Shown: positions 1 through 9,096 of the stretch, piece by piece | How the letters are laid out: each line of letters begins with the position of its first letter | Numbering within the stretch: the stretch's first letter is position 1 | Origin: a virus | Length of the DNA stretch: 26,504 bases | IMG/VR virus record: IMGVR_UViG_3300007619_000006 | Location: 1-26,504 of that record | Direction: 5' to 3' (one strand) | Notes under the pieces: model-generated | Databases searched by the model: none | Seen by the model: the letters and a program-made list of their open reading frames with translations, nothing else | What the model was told of the DNA's origin: nothing | Translations under genes and position numbers: made by a program

Positions 1-3000
1 AAACTGCCCATCAAATCCAGGTCCTTGATATATCTGCACCAGTGAGTCTACATCGGCGCGGCTCCATGCCCAGTACTGAGATATAAAATTCTGGCCGGCA
101 AAGATTCGTTTATTTTGCGTGTCGGTAGCCATGCCGTGCGCCATTCCTGCCAGGCCGGCGCCACCCGCGAATTCAGTGCGCGCGGCTGACCCGTCGATCG
201 GGATCGTAAAGAACTGCGCTAATGACTGGTAGACGATGAGGTCGAATTCCTCGAAGCTCGGGACGATCCAGGGCGGCGCCGTAGCGGCCACAGCGTCCGG
301 ATCAGCGCAGTCGATACAGACGCCATCGCGTGCTCCATCAGAAAGCCCGGCAAATGCCACAGTGAGTCTCGGCATTTCGTCTGCGCGGGTGGCGGTAACG
401 CGCAGCTTCCATATCGAACTGAGTAGGGTGATTGTGTCATCCGTATCGTAGGCTTTCGCTCGCGTGGATATGACGCTTTCATCCCATGCTATCTGCTGGA
501 CAGTCCCAGCCCATGCACCCGAAGCTAGCAGCCGCATGCCACCAAGAGGAAAGGTGAACTCGATAACCGCACTCTGCCCCGTGAACGTACCCAGACTATC
601 GACGCTGTCGCCGGTATCGACCTGCCAGAGCGGGCCGGTGAAGTTCGTATCGCAACGCCCTTTAAGGACGTAGGTAGCGGCAGACCCCGATCCCGACCCT
701 GACCCAGACCCGCTGCCTGCGGTGTCGACGGCGGCAGCGGTATTGTACCATGGCGCGAACTCCATGAGGTTCGTTACCTGCGCGATGGCCGCGCGCTCGC
801 GCTGCTGCGTAACGCGCAACGCGGCGCCGCCCATCCGCCCACCCGCATCGCGCTCGTCGATCACCTGCAGGCGGCTGTCAGTGAGCCATATGTCATGGCG
901 CGCGAAACCAAAGGCCGCGAGATGTACCGGGCACCCCTCTGCCGCCATCTTCTTGAGATGCCGTATCAGGTCGCTCTTTATGACGCGCGCGTCGAACACG
1001 TGCGCGCCTGAGAGGCGTTCCGATGCGGAGCCGGCGAAATAGTTGCTTTGCGATAGGGGGGCGACCTGCGCCATCGCCTCGCCGCCCGAGAGCCCGCAGA
1101 CCGCAAACGTCCGCGGCTGCCAGATCGTGAGGCGGTTAAAGGTCGTGTCGCGTGCAATTGTGTCGTAGCACTCCTGATCCACAGGAATCGAGCCGGAGCC
1201 CGAACCACTACCTGGAACGAAACACGATGCTGGCTCACCCCAAAATGTGGCAGCATCTGACTGCGCAAGATAAAATGCATCCTTTTGATCGGCGGAAAGA
1301 ATTGCATTGATGACAAACATCGCCTTTAGATGTCCATCAAGCCATTCCGCATAACTCGAGCCCGATGTGTTTTGGGCGCCCCATATCAAATCCCGAATAT
1401 TGGCAATGAGGCTGCTATTGACCGATGCTGAATTAAGCAACGACCCGTTTATATAAAGTTTTGATGCGGTCGGTGTGCCAGTATCTTCGAGCTCCCCGAT
1501 CGCATGATACCAGGTATCGTAGGAGAAATTATCAGACCAGTCGGTAGTGACGCCCTTATACCCAGAATTATAGAACCCCACGTCAAAGGTACCCGAGGCG
1601 TCGGCGTTTGCTGCGGCCCCATAGTTGTACTGCGATCCCTGCCGCTTGCCCAGGAAAACCTGATAGGCTCCTGTGTCGGCATCGATCTTGAACCAGAACG
1701 CCATAGAGACGGCATCGGTGATGTCCAGCGATGCATTATCAGCCACATTGAGACGAGCCGACGAGCCGTTGAACTCCATCGAGTTCACCCCAAAGGGACT
1801 ATCCGAATCGATCACGACATTCGTATTCGTCAGGTCGTTGGCGTTGCTGGTTGCGTCAGTGTAATCGTCGTCGATATAGGCAGCATGAATGGATCCTGGA
1901 TATACCGCATTTTTGCCATACGGATCGCCCGCGGCCGGCTGCATACCGCTGCCCACTGGATCCCACGACCAGTATACCGGAAGGTCCTGGTTGCCTGTGT
2001 AGCTGCCGGCATTCGTCCATATCTCAGCCGTAGCGCCCCCTCCTAAACCGCCCGATGCCGGCGTAAAGTCTTTGATATGCAAAGGAAGGCGCTGCGTCTT
2101 AGCAGCGTCCAGGTATGCTCGAAGCGTAGGTGCGCCGGCTGCTTCACTGCGTGAGTCGTCTGAGTCAAGCATGTAATCAGGAAACTCAGCACCCGTGATA
2201 GGCCACGGCATCCCCGTCACGGAGCCACTGCCAGGGATGTTCTCTGCTGCAATCGTGTGGTATGCGCACTGCTCGCCGGCAATGTCTCCCGAGCCTGAGC
2301 CGATGGACCCGGAACCGGAGCCGATGGACCCGGAACCGGAGCCAGTAAATGGGCCGTCTTCTATGGCTGCGGATACGTCCCAGAAGCTGGTCGGATCTAC
2401 CTGGTTGTTATCAAGCGTCGTCTTCTGGTCGCTACTGAGGACCACATCATAAAGCGTGATTGCTTTGATGTGTCCATCAAAAAACTGAGAACTACCCTGC
2501 AGCGAGCCAATGCCAAAGACCGACGTATTGGGAGCCATGTCCGTAGCAAATGAATTTGTTGCTACCTCTGTGGCGTTCCTGAACACCTTGCAGACTACGC
2601 TGCCCGTGTCGTTGAGCTCGCCGTACACGTGATACCAGGTATCCAGGGACCCAAAGTCACCGCTCCATGATGCCGATGCCGACCTGAATACGGTCGTAAA
2701 AAAACCACAGTCCAGAACATCCGTGCCGCCCGACGTATTGACTGCTACACCATAGTTGTACGTGGTCGATGGCCCCCGCTTCGCCATGATGATCTGAAAG
2801 CCGGCCGCCCCATCGGTCTTAAACCAAAACTCCATCGTTACTGTTGTGGCAATGTCAAGCGCAGTATCGTCTGCTGCTTGCAGGAACGACGACGACCCAT
2901 TTAGCTCATAGCTTACGAGGTTTGATCCGAATGGCGAATCCGAAGCGTTGACAATGTCAGTATCGGAGAGATCGTTTCCGTTGGATGTGGCATCGGTATA

Positions 3001-3450
3001 GTCCTCGTCCTTCCATACCGCCCGGATATTGGCACCGTACACACTGTTTTTGCCATATGTAGCGCCTGCCACCGGCTGCGTCTGGCTGCCTCCGGTGATC
3101 CACCAGAGCCACACATCGAGATCCGCACCTCCTTCATAGGTACCTGGATTCACCCATAGCTCGGCCGACCCACCACCCGAAACGCCACCAGATGCCGGCG
3201 AAAAGTCGACCACATGTAATCCGACCTGATTACCGCCATCTTCATCAAGCGAAATTCGCAGGGTAGGGCCACCCGACGCCTCTGACGTGGATTCATCCGA
3301 GTCTATCAGCCCAGCTGGTAATTGATCGCCCGTGATCACCCACGAGTGGGACGTAATCGATCCCGCACCAGATAGCTCGGCCGCATTCGCCGTTATTTTC
3401 CATCGATGGACATTCGGATTACCGATATAATCGTCTGTGATCTCGCTCAT
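1..3450 (-). CDS. Giant tail fiber / receptor-binding protein with two LamG-like modules (C-terminus beyond window)
   Basis: An open frame of 1150 codons runs from ATG at 3450 to the left edge with no stop; I translated it in full. Residues about 25-350 and 405-735 are two diverged copies of one module. Each begins with a DUF2341-like part (PTLR, PASGG, YGKN.VY) and continues with a LamG/concanavalin A-like beta-sandwich (YTDATSN.NDL, SPFG.N, FWFK, DTWYH..GEL, FDGH/LDGH.KA, LS.DQK). The linkers are Ser-Gly rich (about 370-388, 747-754 and 912-923). Residues about 836-1045 match the 310-residue protein encoded just upstream. Residues about 1095-1150 (GMAHGMATD, KRIFAG, then RADVDSLVQIY) look like the start of YWTD/NHL propeller repeats. 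The ATG follows the upstream stop directly. Lectin modules at the end of a tail operon suggest binding of host surface glycans; that role is inferred. Confidence 0.85.
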   Translation of the reverse strand, partial: MSEITDDYIGNPNVHRWKITANAAELSGAGSITSHSWVITGDQLPAGLIDSDESTSEASGGPTLRISLDEDGGNQVGLHVVDFSPASGGVSGGGSAELWVNPGTYEGGADLDVWLWWITGGSQTQPVAGATYGKNSVYGANIRAVWKDEDYTDATSNGNDLSDTDIVNASDSPFGSNLVSYELNGSSSFLQAADDTALDIATTVTMEFWFKTDGAAGFQIIMAKRGPSTTYNYGVAVNTSGGTDVLDCGFFTTVFRSASASWSGDFGSLDTWYHVYGELNDTGSVVCKVFRNATEVATNSFATDMAPNTSVFGIGSLQGSSQFFDGHIKAITLYDVVLSSDQKTTLDNNQVDPTSFWDVSAAIEDGPFTGSGSGSIGSGSGSIGSGSGDIAGEQCAYHTIAAENIPGSGSVTGMPWPITGAEFPDYMLDSDDSRSEAAGAPTLRAYLDAAKTQRLPLHIKDFTPASGGLGGGATAEIWTNAGSYTGNQDLPVYWSWDPVGSGMQPAAGDPYGKNAVYPGSIHAAYIDDDYTDATSNANDLTNTNVVIDSDSPFGVNSMEFNGSSARLNVADNASLDITDAVSMAFWFKIDADTGAYQVFLGKRQGSQYNYGAAANADASGTFDVGFYNSGYKGVTTDWSDNFSYDTWYHAIGELEDTGTPTASKLYINGSLLNSASVNSSLIANIRDLIWGAQNTSGSSYAEWLDGHLKAMFVINAILSADQKDAFYLAQSDAATFWGEPASCFVPGSGSGSGSIPVDQECYDTIARDTTFNRLTIWQPRTFAVCGLSGGEAMAQVAPLSQSNYFAGSASERLSGAHVFDARVIKSDLIRHLKKMAAEGCPVHLAAFGFARHDIWLTDSRLQVIDERDAGGRMGGAALRVTQQRERAAIAQVTNLMEFAPWYNTAAAVDTAGSGSGSGSGSGSAATYVLKGRCDTNFTGPLWQVDTGDSVDSLGTFTGQSAVIEFTFPLGGMRLLASGAWAGTVQQIAWDESVISTRAKAYDTDDTITLLSSIWKLRVTATRADEMPRLTVAFAGLSDGARDGVCIDCADPDAVAATAPPWIVPSFEEFDLIVYQSLAQFFTIPIDGSAARTEFAGGAGLAGMAHGMATDTQNKRIFAGQNFISQYWAWSRADVDSLVQIYQGPGFDGQF
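2297..2343. repeat. 21-bp tandem repeat encoding a Ser-Gly linker
   Basis: A perfect 21-bp unit beginning GAGCCGATGG occurs twice in tandem (2297-2317 and 2318-2338), with the first bases of a third copy at 2339-2343. On the minus strand it encodes repeated GSGSGSI units joining the two lectin modules. Being in-frame and identical, it can expand or contract by slippage and so change linker length. Confidence 0.85.
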
Positions 3451-4383
3451 CTAGCTGCTCCATATTGGTATTCCCGCCTGCACGCCATCGGACCCCACGT
3501 AGATGCCAGGGCGCGGATCGATCAGCGGCCCCGGGCTTGTGATGCGCACGATGGGCTGCTCGTCAGAGGCGAGCACGGTAATGAGGATCGACCACGTGCC
3601 ATCGGGCACCTTGCCGGAGACGTCGTTGATATCTACCGTCTTCGCTATTGACGCCGGCAGCGCGTTCCCCGACCAGTCAAAATAGCTTACGCTACCTGTC
3701 CAGCCACCCGTGAGCAGCAGCGTAGCGCCCTGGATCGGCAGCACCATAGATAGGTTGGGCGATGGGTTGCTCCCCTTGTCGAGGACGCCTGAGAAGTCAA
3801 CGCTGGTTCCTGCCGCCATCGGGTCCCAGAAGGGACCCACCCACCCGCTCTGGTGCAACCGAAGCAGCGCCCACTGGTCAACCATACCGGAGCCCGATGC
3901 GACCGGAGCCGCGCCGGAACCCGATCCGCCGGCAGGGGCCTGGGGGAGCGCCGTCGACGACGTACACGCCCACGGGATGCCCTCGATGATGTTGTCAGAC
4001 TGGTAGATGGCGCCGTCGAAGACATGCGACTGCAGACGCGCCAGGGCGCCGGCCATATTCGCGGGACCGCGTCGGATGTCGATCATGTCGAGCGATTCGC
4101 CGACCGCCCAGACGTCATGCCTGTCGAAGCCGATAACGAGGCAGCGTACCGGCCAGCACTGGCCTTTCATCTGCCGCAGGTGCGAGATGTCGCACTCGCG
4201 CAGGAGCTGGAATTCCAGCGTCCGATCCCGGGAAATCACTTCCTCAGCGCCGTCGATCGTGACGTAGTTCTCGCTCGTGCTCACAATAGGGGAGGGCATC
4301 GCGAAGCGCGCGTGCGCGTCGACGACGTGCCCGGTCTGCTCCTGGTAAAATACAGCCCTATGTATCTGTCCACGTGCTGTCAT
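3451..4383 (-). CDS. Tail protein, paralog of the C-terminal half of the adjacent fiber
   Basis: 310 residues. The ATG at 4383 overlaps the hub gene stop (ATGA), and its TAG abuts the fiber ATG. Residues 77-118 (PVRCLVIGFDRHDVW...MIDIRRG) align with residues 840-880 of the fiber (PVHLAAFGFARHDIW...VIDERDA). Residues 181-250 (GWVGPFWD...GGWTGSVSYFDW) align with about 935-1000 (NFTGPLWQ...GAWAGTVQQIAW). A Ser-Gly-rich hinge at 152-166 separates the two blocks, as in the paralog. No enzymatic motif is seen. The position after the hub and before the fiber suggests a baseplate or fiber-attachment component. The function is inferred; the paralogy is visible directly. Confidence 0.8.
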   Translation of the reverse strand: MTARGQIHRAVFYQEQTGHVVDAHARFAMPSPIVSTSENYVTIDGAEEVISRDRTLEFQLLRECDISHLRQMKGQCWPVRCLVIGFDRHDVWAVGESLDMIDIRRGPANMAGALARLQSHVFDGAIYQSDNIIEGIPWACTSSTALPQAPAGGSGSGAAPVASGSGMVDQWALLRLHQSGWVGPFWDPMAAGTSVDFSGVLDKGSNPSPNLSMVLPIQGATLLLTGGWTGSVSYFDWSGNALPASIAKTVDINDVSGKVPDGTWSILITVLASDEQPIVRITSPGPLIDPRPGIYVGSDGVQAGIPIWSS

Positions 4384-6251
4384 GATTCTGCCAGGGCCAG
4401 GGCTTCTTCGTAAACTAAAAATTCAGTCAGTTCGGTATGCACATCGACCGATAAATAGATCGGCAGATAGCGCCCGCCGAGCGCCTGCATCACGATAGCC
4501 GGCGTCAGGATGCCCTTGTAGGTGCCTCGAATGAGGCGCCCGCCGACGCCGCGGGCGATGCGCTCGCGTATGATCAGTTCGTTCATGTCGGAATAGGGCC
4601 CCGCCTGCCCCACACTCGACGAGTCGAGCCACTTCGCCGGCAGCTGCCAGATGCCTGTACCAATCGTGTCGATCTCGACGCCGACGAATTCATTTGGCGC
4701 CGTGCGCTCGAGCGTCACCGGGTGCCACTCGCGCTGATACTTCACCGTCGGCCCCTCGTCGATAGAGCCGCCCACGGCAGGCGAGGCGCCATGCGCCTGC
4801 CACGGTGGGGTGTCTGTGATGGCGCTTGCGGCCTGGTCGTTCAGCTCCAGATGAAAGTTCCTCAGGTGCAGGTAGTAATCGGTGCCTGTGTCGCCGAATA
4901 TTTGCATGCGGATACGGCCATCGGCCTGCATGTAATCGCCCAGAATATGATTGTAGGTGTGCCAGGTGAGCGACGCGGGCGGCGTCCCGTTCGCGTCAGG
5001 TGTCTGAATATTCGATAACAGCGTCACGTCGGGCGTATCCCAAAAGTTGGGGCTGCTGCCTGTCGTGCTGTAGTACGTGGTACCGGACGGGTCGAGCGGG
5101 TCGGCGATGAGTTTCAGGCCCATCTGGTGCGTGCCTCCGCCGGCGACGGTGTACTCCAGCGCGTACTCAAAGTCGAAGGTCAGGCGCACGTACTTGCCCT
5201 TTTTGACCAATATAGTATCCTGTAGGATGTCCTCGCCGCCATCCTCGATGTACCCGCCTTCGGTCGTCTGGATAAACGTATTGGGGTTCGACGACTCCCA
5301 AAAAGCGTTGCCGCCTCCAATCCATCCCTGAAGCAGGCTGCCCATCTGGATAAAGATTTCTGTTATGTCGTCGCGCTTCGATCCGATCTCGACCTCCGTA
5401 GCGTAGTCGGGATCGAAGAGCCCGCGCCGGGCGTCGTCTACTGCCTTGATCGTCACGATCTGGCCTTCGTAATCGATCGTCTCGATGGTGCCGGCGGATC
5501 GGTCGTAAAGCTGCGCGTTGCGGCTTGCGGCGCTGTGCGTAATCCCCATGAGCCAGGGCTGCATAACGCACCAGCGACGTCCGTAATACAGGTCATTGAA
5601 GACCATGCACTGGAATGCTTCCGCCATGTCGGTAAGCTGGTTGCCGGCGGTATCAATCTCGTCAGGGTTATCGCCCAACCCCGTATAGGCGTACTCCAGA
5701 TCGGGGAAGCGCAATAGGCCCACCCAGGGACCACTCGATCCGGTACGCACATTGCGCGTCGAGAACAGATAGAGAATATCTTGCGCGTGAAGGCCTGACG
5801 AAAGTAGCTGCTGAAAAACCCCATGCAACGTCGCGTTGTTCTGGTTATAGGCGCTCTGGTCCTTCGTCCGGTTAAGGCCGCACGTCGCAATCAGGCGCGT
5901 TACCGGCGTCTCTGTGTCCGACTTGAGGGGCGTGTAGCTGTCGGCCAGGCGGCAGAAGAGGTCGATCTGGTATGTAAATGTTGAATCCGTGAGGCGAATC
6001 GTAAAACTATTCGGGGCGCTCGTACGGATATCGTCCCAGATGACAGACCCCGGATCGGTGAAGCCGATGCCCAGCGATGCCGGCAGCAGGAAGCGGTCCA
6101 AGAATCCAGAATCGGCATCCTGCCCCCACTGCAGGTTCGCATCCAATGACACGTCGTGGTCGCTACTGACGAGCACGGCGTCGGCCCTGAGAAGCTCGGC
6201 CGTCCATGTGCGGCTCCGTGCGCGGAGGGTGCCTGTGTACTTCGCGCCCAT
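4380..6251 (-). CDS. Putative tail hub / tail-tip protein
   Basis: 623 residues, starting one base after the tape-measure stop (TGA-T-ATG). The first gene after a tape measure is normally a distal tail or hub protein. The N-terminal ~150 residues (YTGTLRARSRTWTAELLR, then a long beta-rich stretch ending with VTRLIATCGL) resemble the opening of hub proteins of Bacteroidota siphoviruses, which is recalled rather than searched. Residues about 345-470 (VKKGKYVRLTFDF ... YYLHLRNFHLEL) have the alternating pattern of a jelly-roll carbohydrate-binding insertion. The C-terminus returns to a beta-rich segment (GRYLPIYLSVDVHTE). No peptidase or lysozyme motif is recognised. Confidence in a tail-tip role is fair; the exact subtype is uncertain. 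Confidence 0.7.
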   Translation of the reverse strand: MGAKYTGTLRARSRTWTAELLRADAVLVSSDHDVSLDANLQWGQDADSGFLDRFLLPASLGIGFTDPGSVIWDDIRTSAPNSFTIRLTDSTFTYQIDLFCRLADSYTPLKSDTETPVTRLIATCGLNRTKDQSAYNQNNATLHGVFQQLLSSGLHAQDILYLFSTRNVRTGSSGPWVGLLRFPDLEYAYTGLGDNPDEIDTAGNQLTDMAEAFQCMVFNDLYYGRRWCVMQPWLMGITHSAASRNAQLYDRSAGTIETIDYEGQIVTIKAVDDARRGLFDPDYATEVEIGSKRDDITEIFIQMGSLLQGWIGGGNAFWESSNPNTFIQTTEGGYIEDGGEDILQDTILVKKGKYVRLTFDFEYALEYTVAGGGTHQMGLKLIADPLDPSGTTYYSTTGSSPNFWDTPDVTLLSNIQTPDANGTPPASLTWHTYNHILGDYMQADGRIRMQIFGDTGTDYYLHLRNFHLELNDQAASAITDTPPWQAHGASPAVGGSIDEGPTVKYQREWHPVTLERTAPNEFVGVEIDTIGTGIWQLPAKWLDSSSVGQAGPYSDMNELIIRERIARGVGGRLIRGTYKGILTPAIVMQALGGRYLPIYLSVDVHTELTEFLVYEEALALAES

Positions 6252-6252
6252 A

Positions 6253-8757
6253 TCACTGCCCCGGTCTGGTTGTTCTTACCTGCCCGCGCGTTGCGTCGAT
6301 CGTTGTATTCGTCTCGTTGATTCGTGCTACGATCCGCTCGTTGTTAGCAGTCAGTTCGCCAGATACGCGCACATCAACAGATCCCATCATAGACGCTGCC
6401 GAAGAGGCCGGCATGCCCGCGTTGATCGCCTTTAATAGTGGACGATTTCTGGAAGCCGCCTGCGCGTTGATGACCTCCTCACCGGCCGTGAGGCGCGTCA
6501 GTACATTGTCGATGCCGCCCGGTCCTTTAATCGTGCCGCCTTCGGCAAAGCCGGGGATGGCGGATGTGAAAGTCGCGCCGGCGGCAGCGGCAATAGGGGC
6601 GGCCAGGAGCAACCCGAGTGGACCCATCTGCCCGACAGTTTTCACGAGGATGCGGGCAATGAATTCGGCAAGCAGGGCCTGCACGATCTGTTTTACCGAA
6701 GCGCGAACGGCGTCGGTCACGCTATCGGCCGCCATACCCTGAGCGGCCGCGTTCTCCAGAATCATCTGCGCGTGCTCCTGCTCCTGTTTCGCAAGCTCTT
6801 CTTTGATCCGTTTTTCCTCTTCGGCTGCCCTTATCCGTCTTGCCGCCTGTTCTAGTTCCGATTCGGTGCGCTGGATGTGTAGCGCCATCATCTCCTCTTC
6901 CTTCCTTTTTAATTCATCCTTGGCCTCGATCTCTGCTCCTGTGAGCTCGATCTTCTCGATGATCGATCCTTTCGCAGCTAAAGCCCGCTCACGTTCTATC
7001 TGGGCAATCTGGCTATTTAGCCGAATAAGTTCCTCTGTTATTTGCCCTGTCTTAATCAGTTCTGCCTGCTTCTGTTTAAGCAGCGTCAGCTCGTCCTCGA
7101 GCTCTTTTTTTGGCGAAGCGGGCGACGTATCGTCCTCTTTTTTAGGCCGGCGCAAGCTGCCGCGCGATGGTGAAGCCCCAGGCTCAAACTCTCCGGATAC
7201 CCCGGCGCCCCCGAAAGCCCCCGCGTTCCTTGCCTTGTTGGCTGCGCTAGCGGCATCGAGAAGGCGGTCCCTGAGCGTTTCCAGTTTGGCAATCGCCATG
7301 TCGGTGCCTTTGCTTACCAGGCCCAGGCCCAACGCATCGCTGATTGTCTTGAGTGATTGCACCGACGAGATTCCGAACTGCACCATAACGGCGGCGGCCG
7401 CGGCGATCTTGTCCCGGAATTTGATAAATAGCAGCGTGAGGATCGTAAGCGCCGAGATGACGAGCCCGACAGGGTTGAGCTTCATCGCCAGGTTAAGGAG
7501 CCGCTGGGCGATCGTTGCCGCGTTCGTCACGAGTGTCTGAATCTTCACCACCGCGTTGTAGGCCACGACGGCCGCCGTGGCCATACCCAGCACCTGCGCG
7601 ATCGTGAGCACCTCTTCCTTGTTCTCTCGCAGGTAATTGATCAGGTCGATGGTGGTATCGACGAGTCCCTTGAGCTCGTCAGAGTACTCCTGAAAAAGCC
7701 CGATCCCTACGCCCTGGATCGTAGCGAGGAGTCGGTCCAGCGAGCCCTGAAACGTCTCGGTGCGTATCGCCGCCTGCTCGATCGCCGTATCCGTCCCGGT
7801 CACCTTCTCAGTCATCGTGCCCACCGCCTCGGCGTTCTGGATGAGGATCCGCGCTGCGTTGGCGTTCTCCCGCCCGAAGATCTCGGAAAGACCGGCCGCG
7901 TCGCTTAGAAGGGGCTTCAGCTTGACGAGCGACGCGGTGAGTCCTTCGCTCTCGATATTGACGTTCTTGATCCCAGCGCCGGCCAGCTTCTCGGATTCCG
8001 TCTGGATGATGGATATCACGTTCCGGAGGCCGGTGCCTGCCTCGCCGCCTTTGAGGAAGTTCTGGCTCATCACCTCCAGCGCCCCGACCGTCTCCTGTAT
8101 AGACACGTTTGCGCCGCGCGCCGTTGCCGCCGAGTTCTTGAGCGCCGCCCCCAGATCCGAAACTTCCGCCGCGCCGAACTTCGAGCCGGCGGCGAGCAGG
8201 TTCACCACCTCGGCGCCCCTTGTGGCCTCCAGCCCGAAGGCATTGATCGACCCGGTAACGATATTTGTAGCCTCTGCCAGGCCGACACCCGCCGCCTGCT
8301 TGAGCAGGATAACCTGACTGGCGAGGCTCTCCAGGCCGGCCACGCCGCCGAGCGTGGCCACATCGATATTAGAAGCTAACAGTTTGAACGCTTCGATCTG
8401 ATCGGCCGCCGCAACGCCCGTGCGCATCGACTCCCGTACGGCGGTCTCGCCGAGGCGCTCCAGGTCCCGTCCGGCAATCCCGGTGATCGCCGATAGCTCC
8501 GCAAGGGAAGACTCGACCTGGCTGCCCATACGTATGACGGCGCCCGGAACGGTGCGGATGGCATCGGCGAGGCGCGCAAAGGCGTTCGCAGCCAGGTTGC
8601 CGATGGCCACCTCGACGATAGAGCCGAACGAACTGGTCTTTTTCGATGCTTGATTGAACGCATCGGAGAGCTGCATGATGGCGTTCGTATCGATCTGAAG
8701 GGCCTTGGCCATGCCCTTGTCATCCAACTCCATCTCTATTCGAACTTTGCTCGACAT
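6253..8757 (-). CDS. Phage tail tape measure protein (TP901-like core)
   Basis: 834 residues, the longest complete gene in the window. The N-terminal third has the TP901-type core: FGSIVEVAIGNLAANAF, SSLAELSAITGI, a region rich in Ala/Gly helices (AAGSKFGAAEVSDLGAALKNSA, split by short loops) and EVMSQNFLKGGEAGTGLRNV. Hydrophobic stretches follow at about 390-450, then a charged coiled coil at about 550-665 rich in Glu, Lys and Arg, and another hydrophobic stretch near 680-740 before FAEGGTIKGPGG. Tape measures set tail length; at roughly 0.15 nm per residue this predicts a tail of about 125 nm. The ATG directly abuts the stop of the tail chaperone frame. The long tail and no contractile-sheath gene nearby argue for a siphovirus. 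Confidence 0.95.
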   Translation of the reverse strand: MSSKVRIEMELDDKGMAKALQIDTNAIMQLSDAFNQASKKTSSFGSIVEVAIGNLAANAFARLADAIRTVPGAVIRMGSQVESSLAELSAITGIAGRDLERLGETAVRESMRTGVAAADQIEAFKLLASNIDVATLGGVAGLESLASQVILLKQAAGVGLAEATNIVTGSINAFGLEATRGAEVVNLLAAGSKFGAAEVSDLGAALKNSAATARGANVSIQETVGALEVMSQNFLKGGEAGTGLRNVISIIQTESEKLAGAGIKNVNIESEGLTASLVKLKPLLSDAAGLSEIFGRENANAARILIQNAEAVGTMTEKVTGTDTAIEQAAIRTETFQGSLDRLLATIQGVGIGLFQEYSDELKGLVDTTIDLINYLRENKEEVLTIAQVLGMATAAVVAYNAVVKIQTLVTNAATIAQRLLNLAMKLNPVGLVISALTILTLLFIKFRDKIAAAAAVMVQFGISSVQSLKTISDALGLGLVSKGTDMAIAKLETLRDRLLDAASAANKARNAGAFGGAGVSGEFEPGASPSRGSLRRPKKEDDTSPASPKKELEDELTLLKQKQAELIKTGQITEELIRLNSQIAQIERERALAAKGSIIEKIELTGAEIEAKDELKRKEEEMMALHIQRTESELEQAARRIRAAEEEKRIKEELAKQEQEHAQMILENAAAQGMAADSVTDAVRASVKQIVQALLAEFIARILVKTVGQMGPLGLLLAAPIAAAAGATFTSAIPGFAEGGTIKGPGGIDNVLTRLTAGEEVINAQAASRNRPLLKAINAGMPASSAASMMGSVDVRVSGELTANNERIVARINETNTTIDATRGQVRTTRPGQ

Positions 8758-9096
8758 CTACAAAACCCCGTTCGTTCTTATGGACCCCAACGCCCTGGAC
8801 TTTTCCGCTTCTAGGTGCTCGTCTTTGATGTGAATATTTCGCAGATGTATGTATACCAGCAGCCTGGAGAGGGGCCAGCGGAAGTACGCCACGTCAAAAT
8901 CAGTAGCGTCCATGCCGCCCAGGGCCTCGGAGAGACCCCGCGCCGGACGACCCCCACCGTCGATATCTGCGAGCAGCCCGGCGCGGTCCCTAATCTTCTT
9001 CGTTATCCGGTCAGCGCGCGCTAGTTCACGACTGACCTGTAGATAAAATTTGCGACGAGGGCCACCATCACACCCCGGTACTGCTGCGCCGTCCAC
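8758..9096 (-). CDS. Tail assembly chaperone, T part, read by -1 frameshift from the upstream gene
   Basis: This frame is in -1 phase with the upstream G-like gene. From the slippery site it reads Y-L-Q-V-S-R-E-L-A-R from 9045 down to the stop at 8758-8760, adding 95 residues to the first 106 of the G-like protein (fusion about 201 residues). The frame is open upstream to a GTG at 9096, but I see no independent ribosome site, so frameshifting is the likely route. The extension carries a patch rich in Arg and Lys and then a helical tail. In lambda and most siphoviruses the G and GT proteins coat the tape measure during tail assembly and are absent from the mature virion. Placement between major tail protein and tape measure is the canonical position. 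Confidence 0.85.
   Translation of the reverse strand: MDGAAVPGCDGGPRRKFYLQVSRELARADRITKKIRDRAGLLADIDGGGRPARGLSEALGGMDATDFDVAYFRWPLSRLLVYIHLRNIHIKDEHLEAEKSRALGSIRTNGVL
9009..9051 (-). promoter_or_regulatory. Programmed -1 ribosomal frameshift signal (slippery heptamer plus stem-loop)
   Basis: On the minus strand the zero-frame codons GCA-AAT-TTT contain A-AAT-TTT (9051 to 9045), a perfect X-XXY-YYZ heptamer. After a 7-nt spacer comes the stem GGTCAG (9037-9032) pairing with CTGACC (9014-9009) around a 17-nt loop that contains the zero-frame stop TAG. Slippage puts the ribosome exactly into the downstream open frame. A CGCGCG run in the loop could extend this to a pseudoknot, which I did not model. 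Confidence 0.88.

Noticed and set aside
2281-2343. CRISPR-like or regulatory repeat
   Set aside because: The 21-bp tandem units have no spacers and are in frame in a Ser-Gly linker; coding repeat explains them.
3853-4413. 186-codon plus-strand open frame
   Set aside because: It is antisense to the 310-residue tail protein, whose sequence aligns with its paralog in two blocks. The plus-strand product is rich in Arg and has no recognisable pattern.
6803-7540. 245-codon plus-strand open frame
   Set aside because: Antisense shadow of the tape measure gene; its Ser-rich product is the mirror of the coiled-coil and hydrophobic codons.
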